A DNA stretch of 45,537 nt from Streptomyces sp. TBY4. Lineage in GTDB: Bacteria > Actinomycetota > Actinomycetes > Streptomycetales > Streptomycetaceae. The stretch is taken from the NCBI RefSeq assembly GCF_024213195.1, contig NZ_JANAVF010000027.1:1-45537 (forward strand), written 5' to 3'. How positions within the stretch are numbered: position 1 is the first letter of the stretch; each line of letters opens with the position of its first letter. Both the position numbers and the translations under genes were made by a program. Below the pieces are notes generated by a model. It was given only the letters and a program-made list of their open reading frames with translations. It was not told the origin of the DNA and searched no databases. Shown piece after piece: positions 19,599 to 27,191 of this stretch.

Positions 19599-20671
19599 CC
19601 GGGACCATCCGGGACGGGGCGGACACCCTGCCCGCCAAGCCGGCGCAGGGCCGTATCAAGTGCGTCGTGTGGGACCTCGACAACACCCTGTGGGACGGCG
19701 TCCTGCTGGAGGACGCCGAGGTCACCGTCCGCCCTGCGGCCGTCGCCCACCTGCGGCGGCTGGACGCCATGGGCGTCCTGCACTCCGTCGCCAGCAAGAA
19801 CGACCACGAGACGGCCATGGCGAAGCTGCGGGAACTGGGCCTGGACGACCTGTTCCTGTGCCCGCAGATCAACTGGAACCCCAAATCGGAGTCGATCAAG
19901 CACATCGCGACCCGGCTCAACTTGGGCCTGGACGCGTTCGCCTTCGTCGACGACCAGGAGTTCGAGCGGGCCGAGGTCGCCTTCGCGGTGTCCGAGGTCA
20001 CCTGTGTCGACGCGCTGGACATCGACGAGGTGCTGACCGGCGTCGCGTTCACGCCCCGGTTCGTCACCGACGAGTCGGCGCAGCGGCGGGGCATGTACCA
20101 GAGCCAGCTGGCCCGGGAGGACCTGGAGCAGGACTTCACCGGCACCAACGACGACTTCCTCGCCAGCCTGGGCATGACCTTCACCATCGCCACGGCCCAG
20201 CGCGAGGACCTCCAGCGGGCCGAGGAGCTCACGGTCCGCACCAACCAGCTCAACTCCACCGGCCGGACCTACTCGTACGACGAGCTGGACGCGCTGCGTG
20301 ACTCGCCGGACCACCTGCTGCTGGTCGCGTCCCTGACCGACCGGTTCGGCAGCTACGGCAAGATCGGTCTCGCACTGGTCGAGAAGGGAACCCCCGACTG
20401 GCGGCTGAACATGCTGCTGATGTCGTGCCGGGTGATGTCCCGGGGCGTCGGCATGGTGCTGCTCAACCACGTCATGCGGCTGGCGAGCGAAGCGGGCGCC
20501 GGACTCCGCGCCGACTTCGTGGAGACCGGACGCAACCGGATGATGCAGATCACCTACGCGTTCAGCGGATTCCGCGAGGTCTCCCGCGAAGGCAGCCACG
20601 TCGTCCTCGCCGCCGACCTCGACGCCCTCCAGGAGCCCGCGGGCTACGTCACGCTGGAGGTGACGGCGTGA
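19595..20671 (+). CDS. fkbH: FkbH-type HAD-family glyceryl-ACP synthase
   Basis: 358 residues, a typical FkbH length. The start is ATG 19595, overlapping the upstream stop and preceded by GAGGGGG; frame upstream of it is only an out-of-gene extension. The HAD signature DLDNT (in VWDLDNTLWDG) lies near residue 30, followed by an ASKND segment. FkbH proteins dephosphorylate 1,3-bisphosphoglycerate and load a D-glyceryl group on the partner ACP (family knowledge). It completes the FkbK/J/I/H cassette. No FkbG-like O-methyltransferase is present in the window, so the end product is more likely hydroxymalonyl-ACP than methoxymalonyl-ACP. Confidence 0.95.
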   Translation: MTGTIRDGADTLPAKPAQGRIKCVVWDLDNTLWDGVLLEDAEVTVRPAAVAHLRRLDAMGVLHSVASKNDHETAMAKLRELGLDDLFLCPQINWNPKSESIKHIATRLNLGLDAFAFVDDQEFERAEVAFAVSEVTCVDALDIDEVLTGVAFTPRFVTDESAQRRGMYQSQLAREDLEQDFTGTNDDFLASLGMTFTIATAQREDLQRAEELTVRTNQLNSTGRTYSYDELDALRDSPDHLLLVASLTDRFGSYGKIGLALVEKGTPDWRLNMLLMSCRVMSRGVGMVLLNHVMRLASEAGAGLRADFVETGRNRMMQITYAFSGFREVSREGSHVVLAADLDALQEPAGYVTLEVTA

Positions 20672-21435
20672 CCACCGTCGCCGACGCCTCCCTGGTGAGC
20701 CGCTGGCTCCCCTTCACCGTCCCGGACGGACCGCTGCGGCTGTTCTGCCTGCCGCACGCGGGCGGTTCCGCGTCGGCATACCGGGCGTGGCACGGACGGC
20801 TCGGCCGGGTCGCGATCTGCCCTCTCCAGCCGCCCGGCCGGGAGACCCGGCTGCGGGAGACCCCGTTCGACCGCATGGAGCCCCTCGTCGCCGAGCTGGC
20901 GGACGTCGTCCTCGCCACCGCGGGGCAGGACCCGTACGCCGTGTACGGGCACAGCCTCGGCGGCCTGGTCGGCTTCGAGCTGCTGCGCGAGATCCGTCGC
21001 CGCGGCGGCCCGATGCCGGAGCGCTTCTTCGTCTCCGGCTGCCCCGCTCCCCAGCTCCCGGACGAGCACGGCGACCCGCCCGTCGCCGGGATGACCGATG
21101 ACGAGGTCGTCGGTCTCCTGCGCCGCCTGGGCGGCACGCCCGAGTGGCTGCTGGCGGACCCGGCGGTCCTGCAGATGATCCTCCCGCCCTTCCGGGCCGA
21201 CTTCTCCGTCAAGGAGACGTACCGGCACCGGGAGGAGCCGCCGCTGGACCTGCCGATCACCGCGCTCGCCGGCACCCACGACCCCCGGGCCGACCCCGCC
21301 GCCATGCGGGGCTGGCGCGACCAGACCGTGGGCGGCTTCACCTCCCACGTCCTGACCGGTGGGCACTTCGTGATGCTGGAGCGCCCCGAACTGACCCACC
21401 GGCACCTCGCGGACGCCCTCCGTCCCTGGATGTGA
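20668..21435 (+). CDS. Type II thioesterase (alpha/beta hydrolase, PKS editing)
   Basis: 255 residues from GTG 20668, which overlaps the FkbH stop (GTGA) and has GGAGG at 20656-20660. The fold is clear: LPHAGGSASAYRAW near the N-terminus, nucleophile in GHSLGG, and histidine in GGHFVMLE near the C-terminus. Length is normal. Such enzymes clear stalled or mis-primed acyl chains from PKS carrier domains. It is the last gene of the left plus-strand operon. Because no PKS in the window has a TE domain, a role in product release cannot be excluded. Confidence 0.93.
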   Translation: MTTVADASLVSRWLPFTVPDGPLRLFCLPHAGGSASAYRAWHGRLGRVAICPLQPPGRETRLRETPFDRMEPLVAELADVVLATAGQDPYAVYGHSLGGLVGFELLREIRRRGGPMPERFFVSGCPAPQLPDEHGDPPVAGMTDDEVVGLLRRLGGTPEWLLADPAVLQMILPPFRADFSVKETYRHREEPPLDLPITALAGTHDPRADPAAMRGWRDQTVGGFTSHVLTGGHFVMLERPELTHRHLADALRPWM

Positions 21436-21441
21436 CCCACC

Positions 21442-21476
21442 CTGTCGCCGGGGCCGCGCCGCGGCCCCGGCGACAG
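21442..21476 (+). terminator. Stem-loop terminator after the thioesterase gene
   Basis: A perfect 16-bp inverted repeat (21442-21457 with 21461-21476, arm CTGTCGCCGGGGCCGC) with a 3-nt loop begins 7 nt after the thioesterase stop. It has no T-run, as is usual for actinomycete terminators. It ends the left plus-strand operon. Confidence 0.8.
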
Positions 21477-21547
21477 CGGAACAATGGCCACCGCATGACC
21501 GCTCTCCTTCCGCTATCGAACCGCCCTCATCCCTGAGGAGCGGAACC

Positions 21548-21609
21548 CGCGCACACGACGAAGGTGCCCGTCGGCCAGGAGGCCGGCGGGCACCTTCGTC
21601 GTGTGCGCG
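21548..21609 (-). terminator. Very long stem-loop terminator, probably for the leftward operon
   Basis: A perfect 23-bp inverted repeat (21548-21570 with 21587-21609) encloses a loop that itself pairs (CGGCC/GGCCG), giving a near-continuous stem of about 29 bp. It starts 19 nt beyond the stop of the AT-less PKS gene on the minus strand, and would also block read-through from the plus strand. The 71 bases between the two hairpins hold no supportable gene. Confidence 0.85.
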
Positions 21610-21627
21610 GAAACCCCCGCGCGGGGG

Positions 21628-24600
21628 TCAGGCGCGCGACCGGGCGACCAGCACCGCGATCTCCCGCACCGTCGGGCTGTCGACCAGGGCTGTCACCGGG
21701 ACCGACGCCGACAGGGCCGTACGCATCCGGGTGACGAGCTGGATGGCGATCAGCGAATGGCCGCCCAGCTCGAAGAAGTTGTCGAGCGCGCCGACCCGTT
21801 CAAGTCCCAGCGTGTCCGCCCAGATGCCCGCGACGGTCTCCTCGAGACCGGCCTCGGGCTCCTCGTACGGAGTCGCCAGCGCCGGACGCGGATGACGCTC
21901 ACCCGTCTCCTCCGCCTCCCCGGACGCCGCCGGGCCACCGGTGACCCACTGCCGCAGCCTCGGTTCCACGGGCCCGGTGGACACCACCACGTGGGCCGTC
22001 CGGCCCGCCTGGCCGAGGACCCGCTCGAACACGTCGACGCCCTCGGTGGGAGTCATCTCGTACGCGCGCACGGCTGGTCCGTGCCCCTCGACCCGCTCCT
22101 CCGAGACGGCCCAGGTGTCCCAGTCCACCGTCGTCCAGCGGCCCGCCCCACCCAGCCGCGCCGCACGCGCGTACGCGTCCAGGGCGGCGTTGGCGGCCGC
22201 GTACGGGCCGAGAGCGATGCCGCCGAGCACGGTCGCCAGCGACGACAGGGTCACCCGCCGACCGGCCGCCTGCTCGCCGAGCACGGACTGCAGCACGTGG
22301 AAGCCGTGCACCTTGGCCCGGAAGTGGGCGTCGCACATCGCCGGGTCCGACAGGTGCGCGAGGTCGAAGAAGTCCGGGTTCTGCACGCCGGCCCCATGGA
22401 CCACCGCGTCGATGCCGCCGAAGGACTCCACCGCGGCCCGGACCACCTCGCGCATCCGCTCCTCGTCGGCCACGTCGGCGGAGAGCGCCAGCACCTCGGC
22501 ACCGCGCTCCTCGAGGTCCAGCACGCTCCGGATGTGCCGGGCCGTCCGGTCGTCCTCCGCCGCGCCGTCGAGGTAAGCCGGCCACTCCTCGCGGGGCGGC
22601 AGCTCCGTACGGGCCGTGAGCACCAGGCGGCAGCCGTAGGCGCTCGCCAGCCGCCGCGCGAGCAGCAGGCCGACGTCACCGAGGCCGCCCGTGATGAGCA
22701 CCGTGTCCCGAGGCCGGAACAGCGGCGCCTCAGGACCGGGCACCGGCAGCGGGCAGGGCTCGTAGTGCCGCAGCCACAGCTCCGCGCCGCGGACCGCGAC
22801 CGGCCCCTCGTGCGGCGCCAGCACGGCGGCCAGCACTTGCTCGGCGTCCTCGCCGTCCACCCCGGCGTCGACGTCCACGTGCCGGCAGGCCAGCAGCGGA
22901 TTCTCCTGCGCCAGGCTCGGCGCGAGCGCGGCGAGCGCGGCATGCTCGGGATGGGTCAGATCGGCCCCGACCACGCCCGCGGCACCGGACGTGAGCAGCG
23001 TCAGCTCGGTCGACGCGGCGTGCGGGTCCTCGGCGAACGCCCGCGCGAGGGCGAGCGCCGAACGGAACCCGCGCTCCAGCTCCGCGTCGAAGTGCGCGGC
23101 ACCCGACCCCTCAGCGGAGGCGAGGGCGAACCCGTGCACGACCGTGCGGGGCGCGACGAACTGCGCGGCCAGCACCTCGGCCAGGTCGTCCGACTCGGCG
23201 GGCCGCACCGTGAAGTCGCCGTTGTCGTCCTGCCCGTACGCCTCCCCGGGCCGCACCGCGACGACCTCGGCGCCGGCGAGCACCAGCCGGTCCACCAGCG
23301 CCTCGGCACGCGCATCGGCGGCCAGCACCAGCCACGGCCCGGCAGCCCGCAGCTGCCCGTCCAGGTCCTCCACCGGCACCGGGTGGCGGCGCCAGCCCGG
23401 CACGTACGTCCACCGGCCCGGATCGTCGACCCGACCCTCCGGCTCACGCTCCACCGGCCGGGACGCCTCGCCCTTCACCCAGTAGCGGCGCCGCTGGAAC
23501 GGGTACGTCGGCAGCTCGACCCGGCGGCCGCGGCCCCCGTGCAGCGCCGCCCAGTCGACCGCCGCACCAGCCTGCCAGACCCGGGCGAGCACGGTCGGCA
23601 GCCAGTCGGCGGCCGCGTCCGCGCCGGGCGCCATGACGATCTCGACGGCCTCGGCGCCGGCGGGGTCCGCGGCGCCCAGGACGGACACCCCGATCCGCTC
23701 CAGCCCCGCCGCGAGCGCCGCCAGGGCGCCGTCCCGGCCGGCCGGGACATCCGGGTGGCCTTCGGACCGGGGGAGCAGCGCCGCGACGGCGCGGGACAGT
23801 TCGTCCCACCACGTCTCCGGTACGCCGTCCCCGGTCGTCAGCCGCACCCCGGGCGCCCGGCGGCTCGTCTCGGCGTCGATCCACCGGCCGGGGTCGCGCA
23901 GCGCAGCCACGGCGTCCTCGTAACCGACGCAGACCACCGCCCGGCGCAGCGCGAAGTGACCGCGCGAGACCTGGAGTGTGAAGGCCACGTCCGCGAGGTC
24001 CTCGGTGCGGTGCTCCGCCAGATGCAGGGCGAGCCGGTCGGTCAGCGCGTCGAGCGCCTCCGGCGTCGCGGCGGAGAAGGTCAGCAGGTGCGGTCCGGGC
24101 GTCGCCGGGCGGGCCGGGCGCACCGGTGCCTCCTCCAGCACCACGTGCGCGTTGGTGCCGCCGAGCCCGAACGAGCTGACCCCGGCCCGGCGCGGCGTCG
24201 GCCCCTCCGGCCAGGGCTGGTCCTCGGTGAGCACCGCGAACCGCTTCCCGGCCGCCGCGAGCGCCGGGTTGGGCGTCTCGAACCCCGGCATGGCGGGCAG
24301 GACCCCCTCCCGCAGGCAGAGCGCGGCCCGCATCAGCCCGGCCACGCCCGAGGCCCGGTCCAGGTGCCCGAGGCTCGGCTTGAGCGACCCCAGGACACAG
24401 GGCGAATCCTGCTGCGTGTCGAACACCCTGTTCATCGCGGCCAGTTCGATGGAGTCCCCGAGCTGGGTGCCGGTGGCGTGGCACTCGACGTACCCGATGG
24501 AACCCGGCTCGACACCGGCGACGGCCAGAGCGGTCTCGATCACCGAAGCCTGGCCGTCGACACCCGGCGCCGTGTAACCGACGCGCTCCCGGCCGTCGTT

Positions 24601-25419
24601 GTTCACGGCCGACCCGAGGATCACGGCGTGGATCACGTCACCGTCCTCAATGGCGTCCGACATCCGCTTCAGCGCCACCGCGCCGACGCCCGCCCCCATC
24701 ACGGTGCCGTTCGCTGACGCGTCGAAGCTGCGCACCCGCCCGTCCGGGGACATGATCCCGCCCTGCTCGTACAGGTAGCCGGACGGCTGCGGCAGCGGCA
24801 GGAACGCGCCGCCGGCGAGCGCCAGGTCGCACTCGTACGTCAGCAGGCTCTGGGCGGCCAGGTGCACGGAGACCAGTGAGGTGGAGCAGAAGGTCTGCAC
24901 CGTCATGCTCGGGCCCCGCAGGCCCAGCTTGTACGAGACCAGCGAGGCGAGCGAGTCGCGCTCGTTGCCGACGGCGAGCAGCAGCCCGCCGCCCGGCTCC
25001 GTGGCCAGATGGGCCACGTTGTTCAGCATGTAGTCGGGGAACCCGCAGCCGGCGAAGACACCGACCTGCGCGGCGGGGGCCATGGGGGAGTAGCCCGCCC
25101 CTTCCAGCGCCTCCCACGCGCACTCCAAGAACAGTCGGTGCTGCGGCTCCATCGTCTCCGCTTCACGCGGATTGAGGCCGAACACCGACGCGTCGAAGAG
25201 GTCGAGCCCGTCCACCGCGCCGTCGACCCGAACGTAGCGGGGATCGGCGAGCATGCCCGGGGCGACTCCCGCCTTCGCCAGTTCCTCGTCGGTGACGGCC
25301 CGCAGGCCCGAAACCCCCTGGAGCAGGTTCCGCCACAGCCCCGCGACGTCGGCCGCGCCCGGGAAGCGCCCGGACATCCCGACAAGCGCCACCGCCGATT
25401 CGTACGTGTTCTCCGTCAC
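21628..25419 (-). CDS. AT-less type I polyketide synthase module (KS-KR-ACP)
   Basis: 1263 residues from GTG 25419. KS (about 8-430) keeps C178 in TFCSTSL, the His of ECHATGT and KPSLGH (normally EAHGTGT and KTNIGH). The pre-AT adaptor (GHFALRRAVV) and the post-AT linker (LPTYPFQRRRYW, near 635) are both present. Only about 100 residues without a GxSxG motif lie where a 300-residue AT should be. KR (about 905-1120) has GGLGDVG and an intact S/Y pair; the carrier serine is S1222 in GGHSL. The module must be charged in trans or directly, and the neighbouring FkbH cassette makes a hydroxymalonyl-ACP donor the natural guess. No trans-AT gene is visible. Its KS resembles those of the two-module PKS. 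It is last in the leftward operon, after the exporter. Confidence 0.95.
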   Translation of the reverse strand: MTENTYESAVALVGMSGRFPGAADVAGLWRNLLQGVSGLRAVTDEELAKAGVAPGMLADPRYVRVDGAVDGLDLFDASVFGLNPREAETMEPQHRLFLECAWEALEGAGYSPMAPAAQVGVFAGCGFPDYMLNNVAHLATEPGGGLLLAVGNERDSLASLVSYKLGLRGPSMTVQTFCSTSLVSVHLAAQSLLTYECDLALAGGAFLPLPQPSGYLYEQGGIMSPDGRVRSFDASANGTVMGAGVGAVALKRMSDAIEDGDVIHAVILGSAVNNDGRERVGYTAPGVDGQASVIETALAVAGVEPGSIGYVECHATGTQLGDSIELAAMNRVFDTQQDSPCVLGSLKPSLGHLDRASGVAGLMRAALCLREGVLPAMPGFETPNPALAAAGKRFAVLTEDQPWPEGPTPRRAGVSSFGLGGTNAHVVLEEAPVRPARPATPGPHLLTFSAATPEALDALTDRLALHLAEHRTEDLADVAFTLQVSRGHFALRRAVVCVGYEDAVAALRDPGRWIDAETSRRAPGVRLTTGDGVPETWWDELSRAVAALLPRSEGHPDVPAGRDGALAALAAGLERIGVSVLGAADPAGAEAVEIVMAPGADAAADWLPTVLARVWQAGAAVDWAALHGGRGRRVELPTYPFQRRRYWVKGEASRPVEREPEGRVDDPGRWTYVPGWRRHPVPVEDLDGQLRAAGPWLVLAADARAEALVDRLVLAGAEVVAVRPGEAYGQDDNGDFTVRPAESDDLAEVLAAQFVAPRTVVHGFALASAEGSGAAHFDAELERGFRSALALARAFAEDPHAASTELTLLTSGAAGVVGADLTHPEHAALAALAPSLAQENPLLACRHVDVDAGVDGEDAEQVLAAVLAPHEGPVAVRGAELWLRHYEPCPLPVPGPEAPLFRPRDTVLITGGLGDVGLLLARRLASAYGCRLVLTARTELPPREEWPAYLDGAAEDDRTARHIRSVLDLEERGAEVLALSADVADEERMREVVRAAVESFGGIDAVVHGAGVQNPDFFDLAHLSDPAMCDAHFRAKVHGFHVLQSVLGEQAAGRRVTLSSLATVLGGIALGPYAAANAALDAYARAARLGGAGRWTTVDWDTWAVSEERVEGHGPAVRAYEMTPTEGVDVFERVLGQAGRTAHVVVSTGPVEPRLRQWVTGGPAASGEAEETGERHPRPALATPYEEPEAGLEETVAGIWADTLGLERVGALDNFFELGGHSLIAIQLVTRMRTALSASVPVTALVDSPTVREIAVLVARSRA

Positions 25420-25424
25420 GCTGA

Positions 25425-25430
25425 CCTCCC
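25425..25430 (-). promoter_or_regulatory. Ribosome binding site GGGAGG setting the AT-less PKS start
   Basis: Read on the minus strand, GGGAGG stands 5 nt before GTG 25419. The longer in-frame start (GTG at 25461) has no such site and would add 14 residues unlike a KS N-terminus. Confidence 0.6.
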
Positions 25431-25453
25431 GGTCGCATCTCGAACGTTCAGAT

Positions 25454-25484
25454 GCAGCCACCCGCCGTCACAGCAGGTGGCTGC
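25454..25484 (-). other. Short stem-loop between exporter permease and AT-less PKS
   Basis: A 9-bp perfect inverted repeat (GCAGCCACC with GGTGGCTGC, 13-nt loop) overlaps the last codons and stop of the permease gene. It may weaken read-through into the PKS gene, but the stem is short and no function is shown. Confidence 0.35.
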
Positions 25485-26220
25485 GGCCCCATCCACGGGC
25501 CAGGCGATAGGTCGCGAACGTCCCGGCGACCAGGCCGATGGCCAGGCACACCAGAGCCGGTCGCAGCGTGCCGCCGAGATCGCCCTCGATCGCGGAACGC
25601 ATCATGCTGAGAGCCCAGTAACCCGGCGACAGCGGGGCGATGACCTGGGCCCACCCCGGCATCAGGCTCACCGGGGCGAGCGCGCCACCGATCGAACTGA
25701 CCGCCATCGCGCCCAGGTCGGACACCAGACCGAGATCGCCGCGGCTGCGCACGACCGTGGCCAGCGCCGCACCGATGGCGAGCAGGGTGAATCCCCAGAC
25801 CGAGATGGCGAGGGCGATGTAGCCGAAGTGGTTCGGCACCGGCAGCCCGATGATGAGGCAGCCGTACACCAGCAGCACCAGCTGCTGGAAGATCAGGATG
25901 ACGAGCACCGGCAGCGTCTTGCCGAGCAGCAGCTCGGTGCGGCCCGCCCGGCTCGACCGCATCTGGTCCCAGGTGCGCCATTCCCGTTCGACGAGGATGG
26001 AGTTGCCGACGATCGCCAGGGCGAACACCGAGAACATCACCAGGGGACCGGTGACCGCCTGAAGCGTCCCGCTGTCCAGCGCCCGCACGTACAGCGGCTT
26101 GAACACCAGCATCAGCACCATCGGCAGCGCGATGTAGCTGATCAGCTGGCCCGGGTCGCGGAGCCTGAGGACGGTGTTGTGCCGGACGAGTATGCCGACA
26201 CGATGCAGGGAGTCAGTCAT
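25468..26220 (-). CDS. ABC-2 type exporter permease
   Basis: 250 residues with about six hydrophobic segments (for example around LISYIALPMVLMLVF and LVILIFQQLVLLVYG) and the ABC-2 layout of DrrB-like permeases. It overlaps the upstream ATPase gene by 8 bases, so the two form one transporter. DrrAB-type pairs export or confer resistance to the cluster product (family knowledge); which compound moves here is not shown. Membrane location is inferred from the hydrophobic segments. Confidence 0.92.
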   Translation of the reverse strand: MTDSLHRVGILVRHNTVLRLRDPGQLISYIALPMVLMLVFKPLYVRALDSGTLQAVTGPLVMFSVFALAIVGNSILVEREWRTWDQMRSSRAGRTELLLGKTLPVLVILIFQQLVLLVYGCLIIGLPVPNHFGYIALAISVWGFTLLAIGAALATVVRSRGDLGLVSDLGAMAVSSIGGALAPVSLMPGWAQVIAPLSPGYWALSMMRSAIEGDLGGTLRPALVCLAIGLVAGTFATYRLARGWGRSHLL

Positions 26221-27043
26221 CGTTCACCGCCAGGGACCGGTAGAGGTCATCGAGGGTCGGGTTGTGTACTTCGACGGACTCGACGGGCCGGTCCGTGCCC
26301 TTGAGCAGGTCCACCAGGGCACCGCTCGGATCGGTGGTGGAGAGCTGAACCTCCTCGTCCCCGAAGGAGACGCGCACCTCGCCCGGCAGGCCGTCGAGGA
26401 GTTCCGCGCTGCTGCCGCGAGCGATGATCCGGCCCTTCTTGGCCACTGCGATCGACGCCTGCAGTTCGCTCAGCTCGGTCAGGTAGTGCGTCGTGTAGAT
26501 GACGGCGGCACCCTCGGCCGCCCGCTGCTTCACCACGTCGAGCAGCGCCTGACGGGTGTCCGGGTCGGCACCCGCCGTCGGCTCGTCGAGGAGCAGCAGC
26601 GACGGTGCGTGAATGAGGGCGACGGCCGCCTGGGTACGGCGCTGCTGACCGCCCGAGAGCAGCCCGACCGGCCGGTCGAGGAACCCGGTCAGGTGCAGCG
26701 CCGCGGCCAGGTCGTCGATCGTCGACCGCAGCAGCTCGCGCCGCAGCCCCGCGAGCCCACCGAACAGCCGTAGGTGCTCCCGCACGGTGATCGGCGGATA
26801 AAGCGCGATGTGCTGGGGCGAGACCCCGACCTGCGCGCGGGCCTTCGACGGCTCCTTGCCGTCGATCAGCACGGTTCCGGAATCAGGGCGCACCAGGCCG
26901 GACACGATCTCGATGAAGGTGCTCTTGCCGGCGCCATTGTGGCCGACCAGGCCGACGATCTCCCCGGCGGACACCTGTAGATCGAATCCTGCGAGGGCCT
27001 GCACCTCGCCGTAGCGCTTGGCAAGCTCGACGACTTCCAGCAA
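26213..27043 (-). CDS. ABC transporter ATP-binding protein (DrrA-like)
   Basis: 276 residues from TTG 27043. Walker A GHNGAGKST, signature LLSGGQQRR and Walker B LLLLDEPTAG are all present, followed by a C-terminal extension as in DrrA-type export ATPases. The start choice rests on AGGAG at 27051-27055, 7 nt upstream; another in-frame TTG at 27058 is possible. The stop overlaps the permease start. Together they probably export the polyketide or its final product. Confidence 0.93.
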   Translation of the reverse strand: MLEVVELAKRYGEVQALAGFDLQVSAGEIVGLVGHNGAGKSTFIEIVSGLVRPDSGTVLIDGKEPSKARAQVGVSPQHIALYPPITVREHLRLFGGLAGLRRELLRSTIDDLAAALHLTGFLDRPVGLLSGGQQRRTQAAVALIHAPSLLLLDEPTAGADPDTRQALLDVVKQRAAEGAAVIYTTHYLTELSELQASIAVAKKGRIIARGSSAELLDGLPGEVRVSFGDEEVQLSTTDPSGALVDLLKGTDRPVESVEVHNPTLDDLYRSLAVNDD

Positions 27044-27191
27044 CGTCCTGCTCCTCAATCTTGTGAGAATTCATCGTCCGGGACGAATCCCTTGGCCAAT
27101 CTGGCATGGTGACGGCCGCCCAGAACCCTGCCCGCAGAGGCAGAATGCGGACGTCATTCGATACGTCACGGGCCGCCGCCAGCGCCTCCTG
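27044..27191 (-). promoter_or_regulatory. Gap upstream of the exporter genes
   Basis: 148 non-coding bases separate the regulator stop from the exporter start, the longest gap inside the leftward gene series. It could hold a promoter for the exporter and AT-less PKS. I see no convincing -35/-10 pair; a GACGT/ACGTC inverted pair lies near 27142-27160 with an 8-base spacer. Confidence 0.3.

Noticed and set aside
21495..21536. 13-codon frame between the two terminators
   Set aside because: No ribosome site, no similarity to anything recognisable, and it lies between two terminator hairpins.
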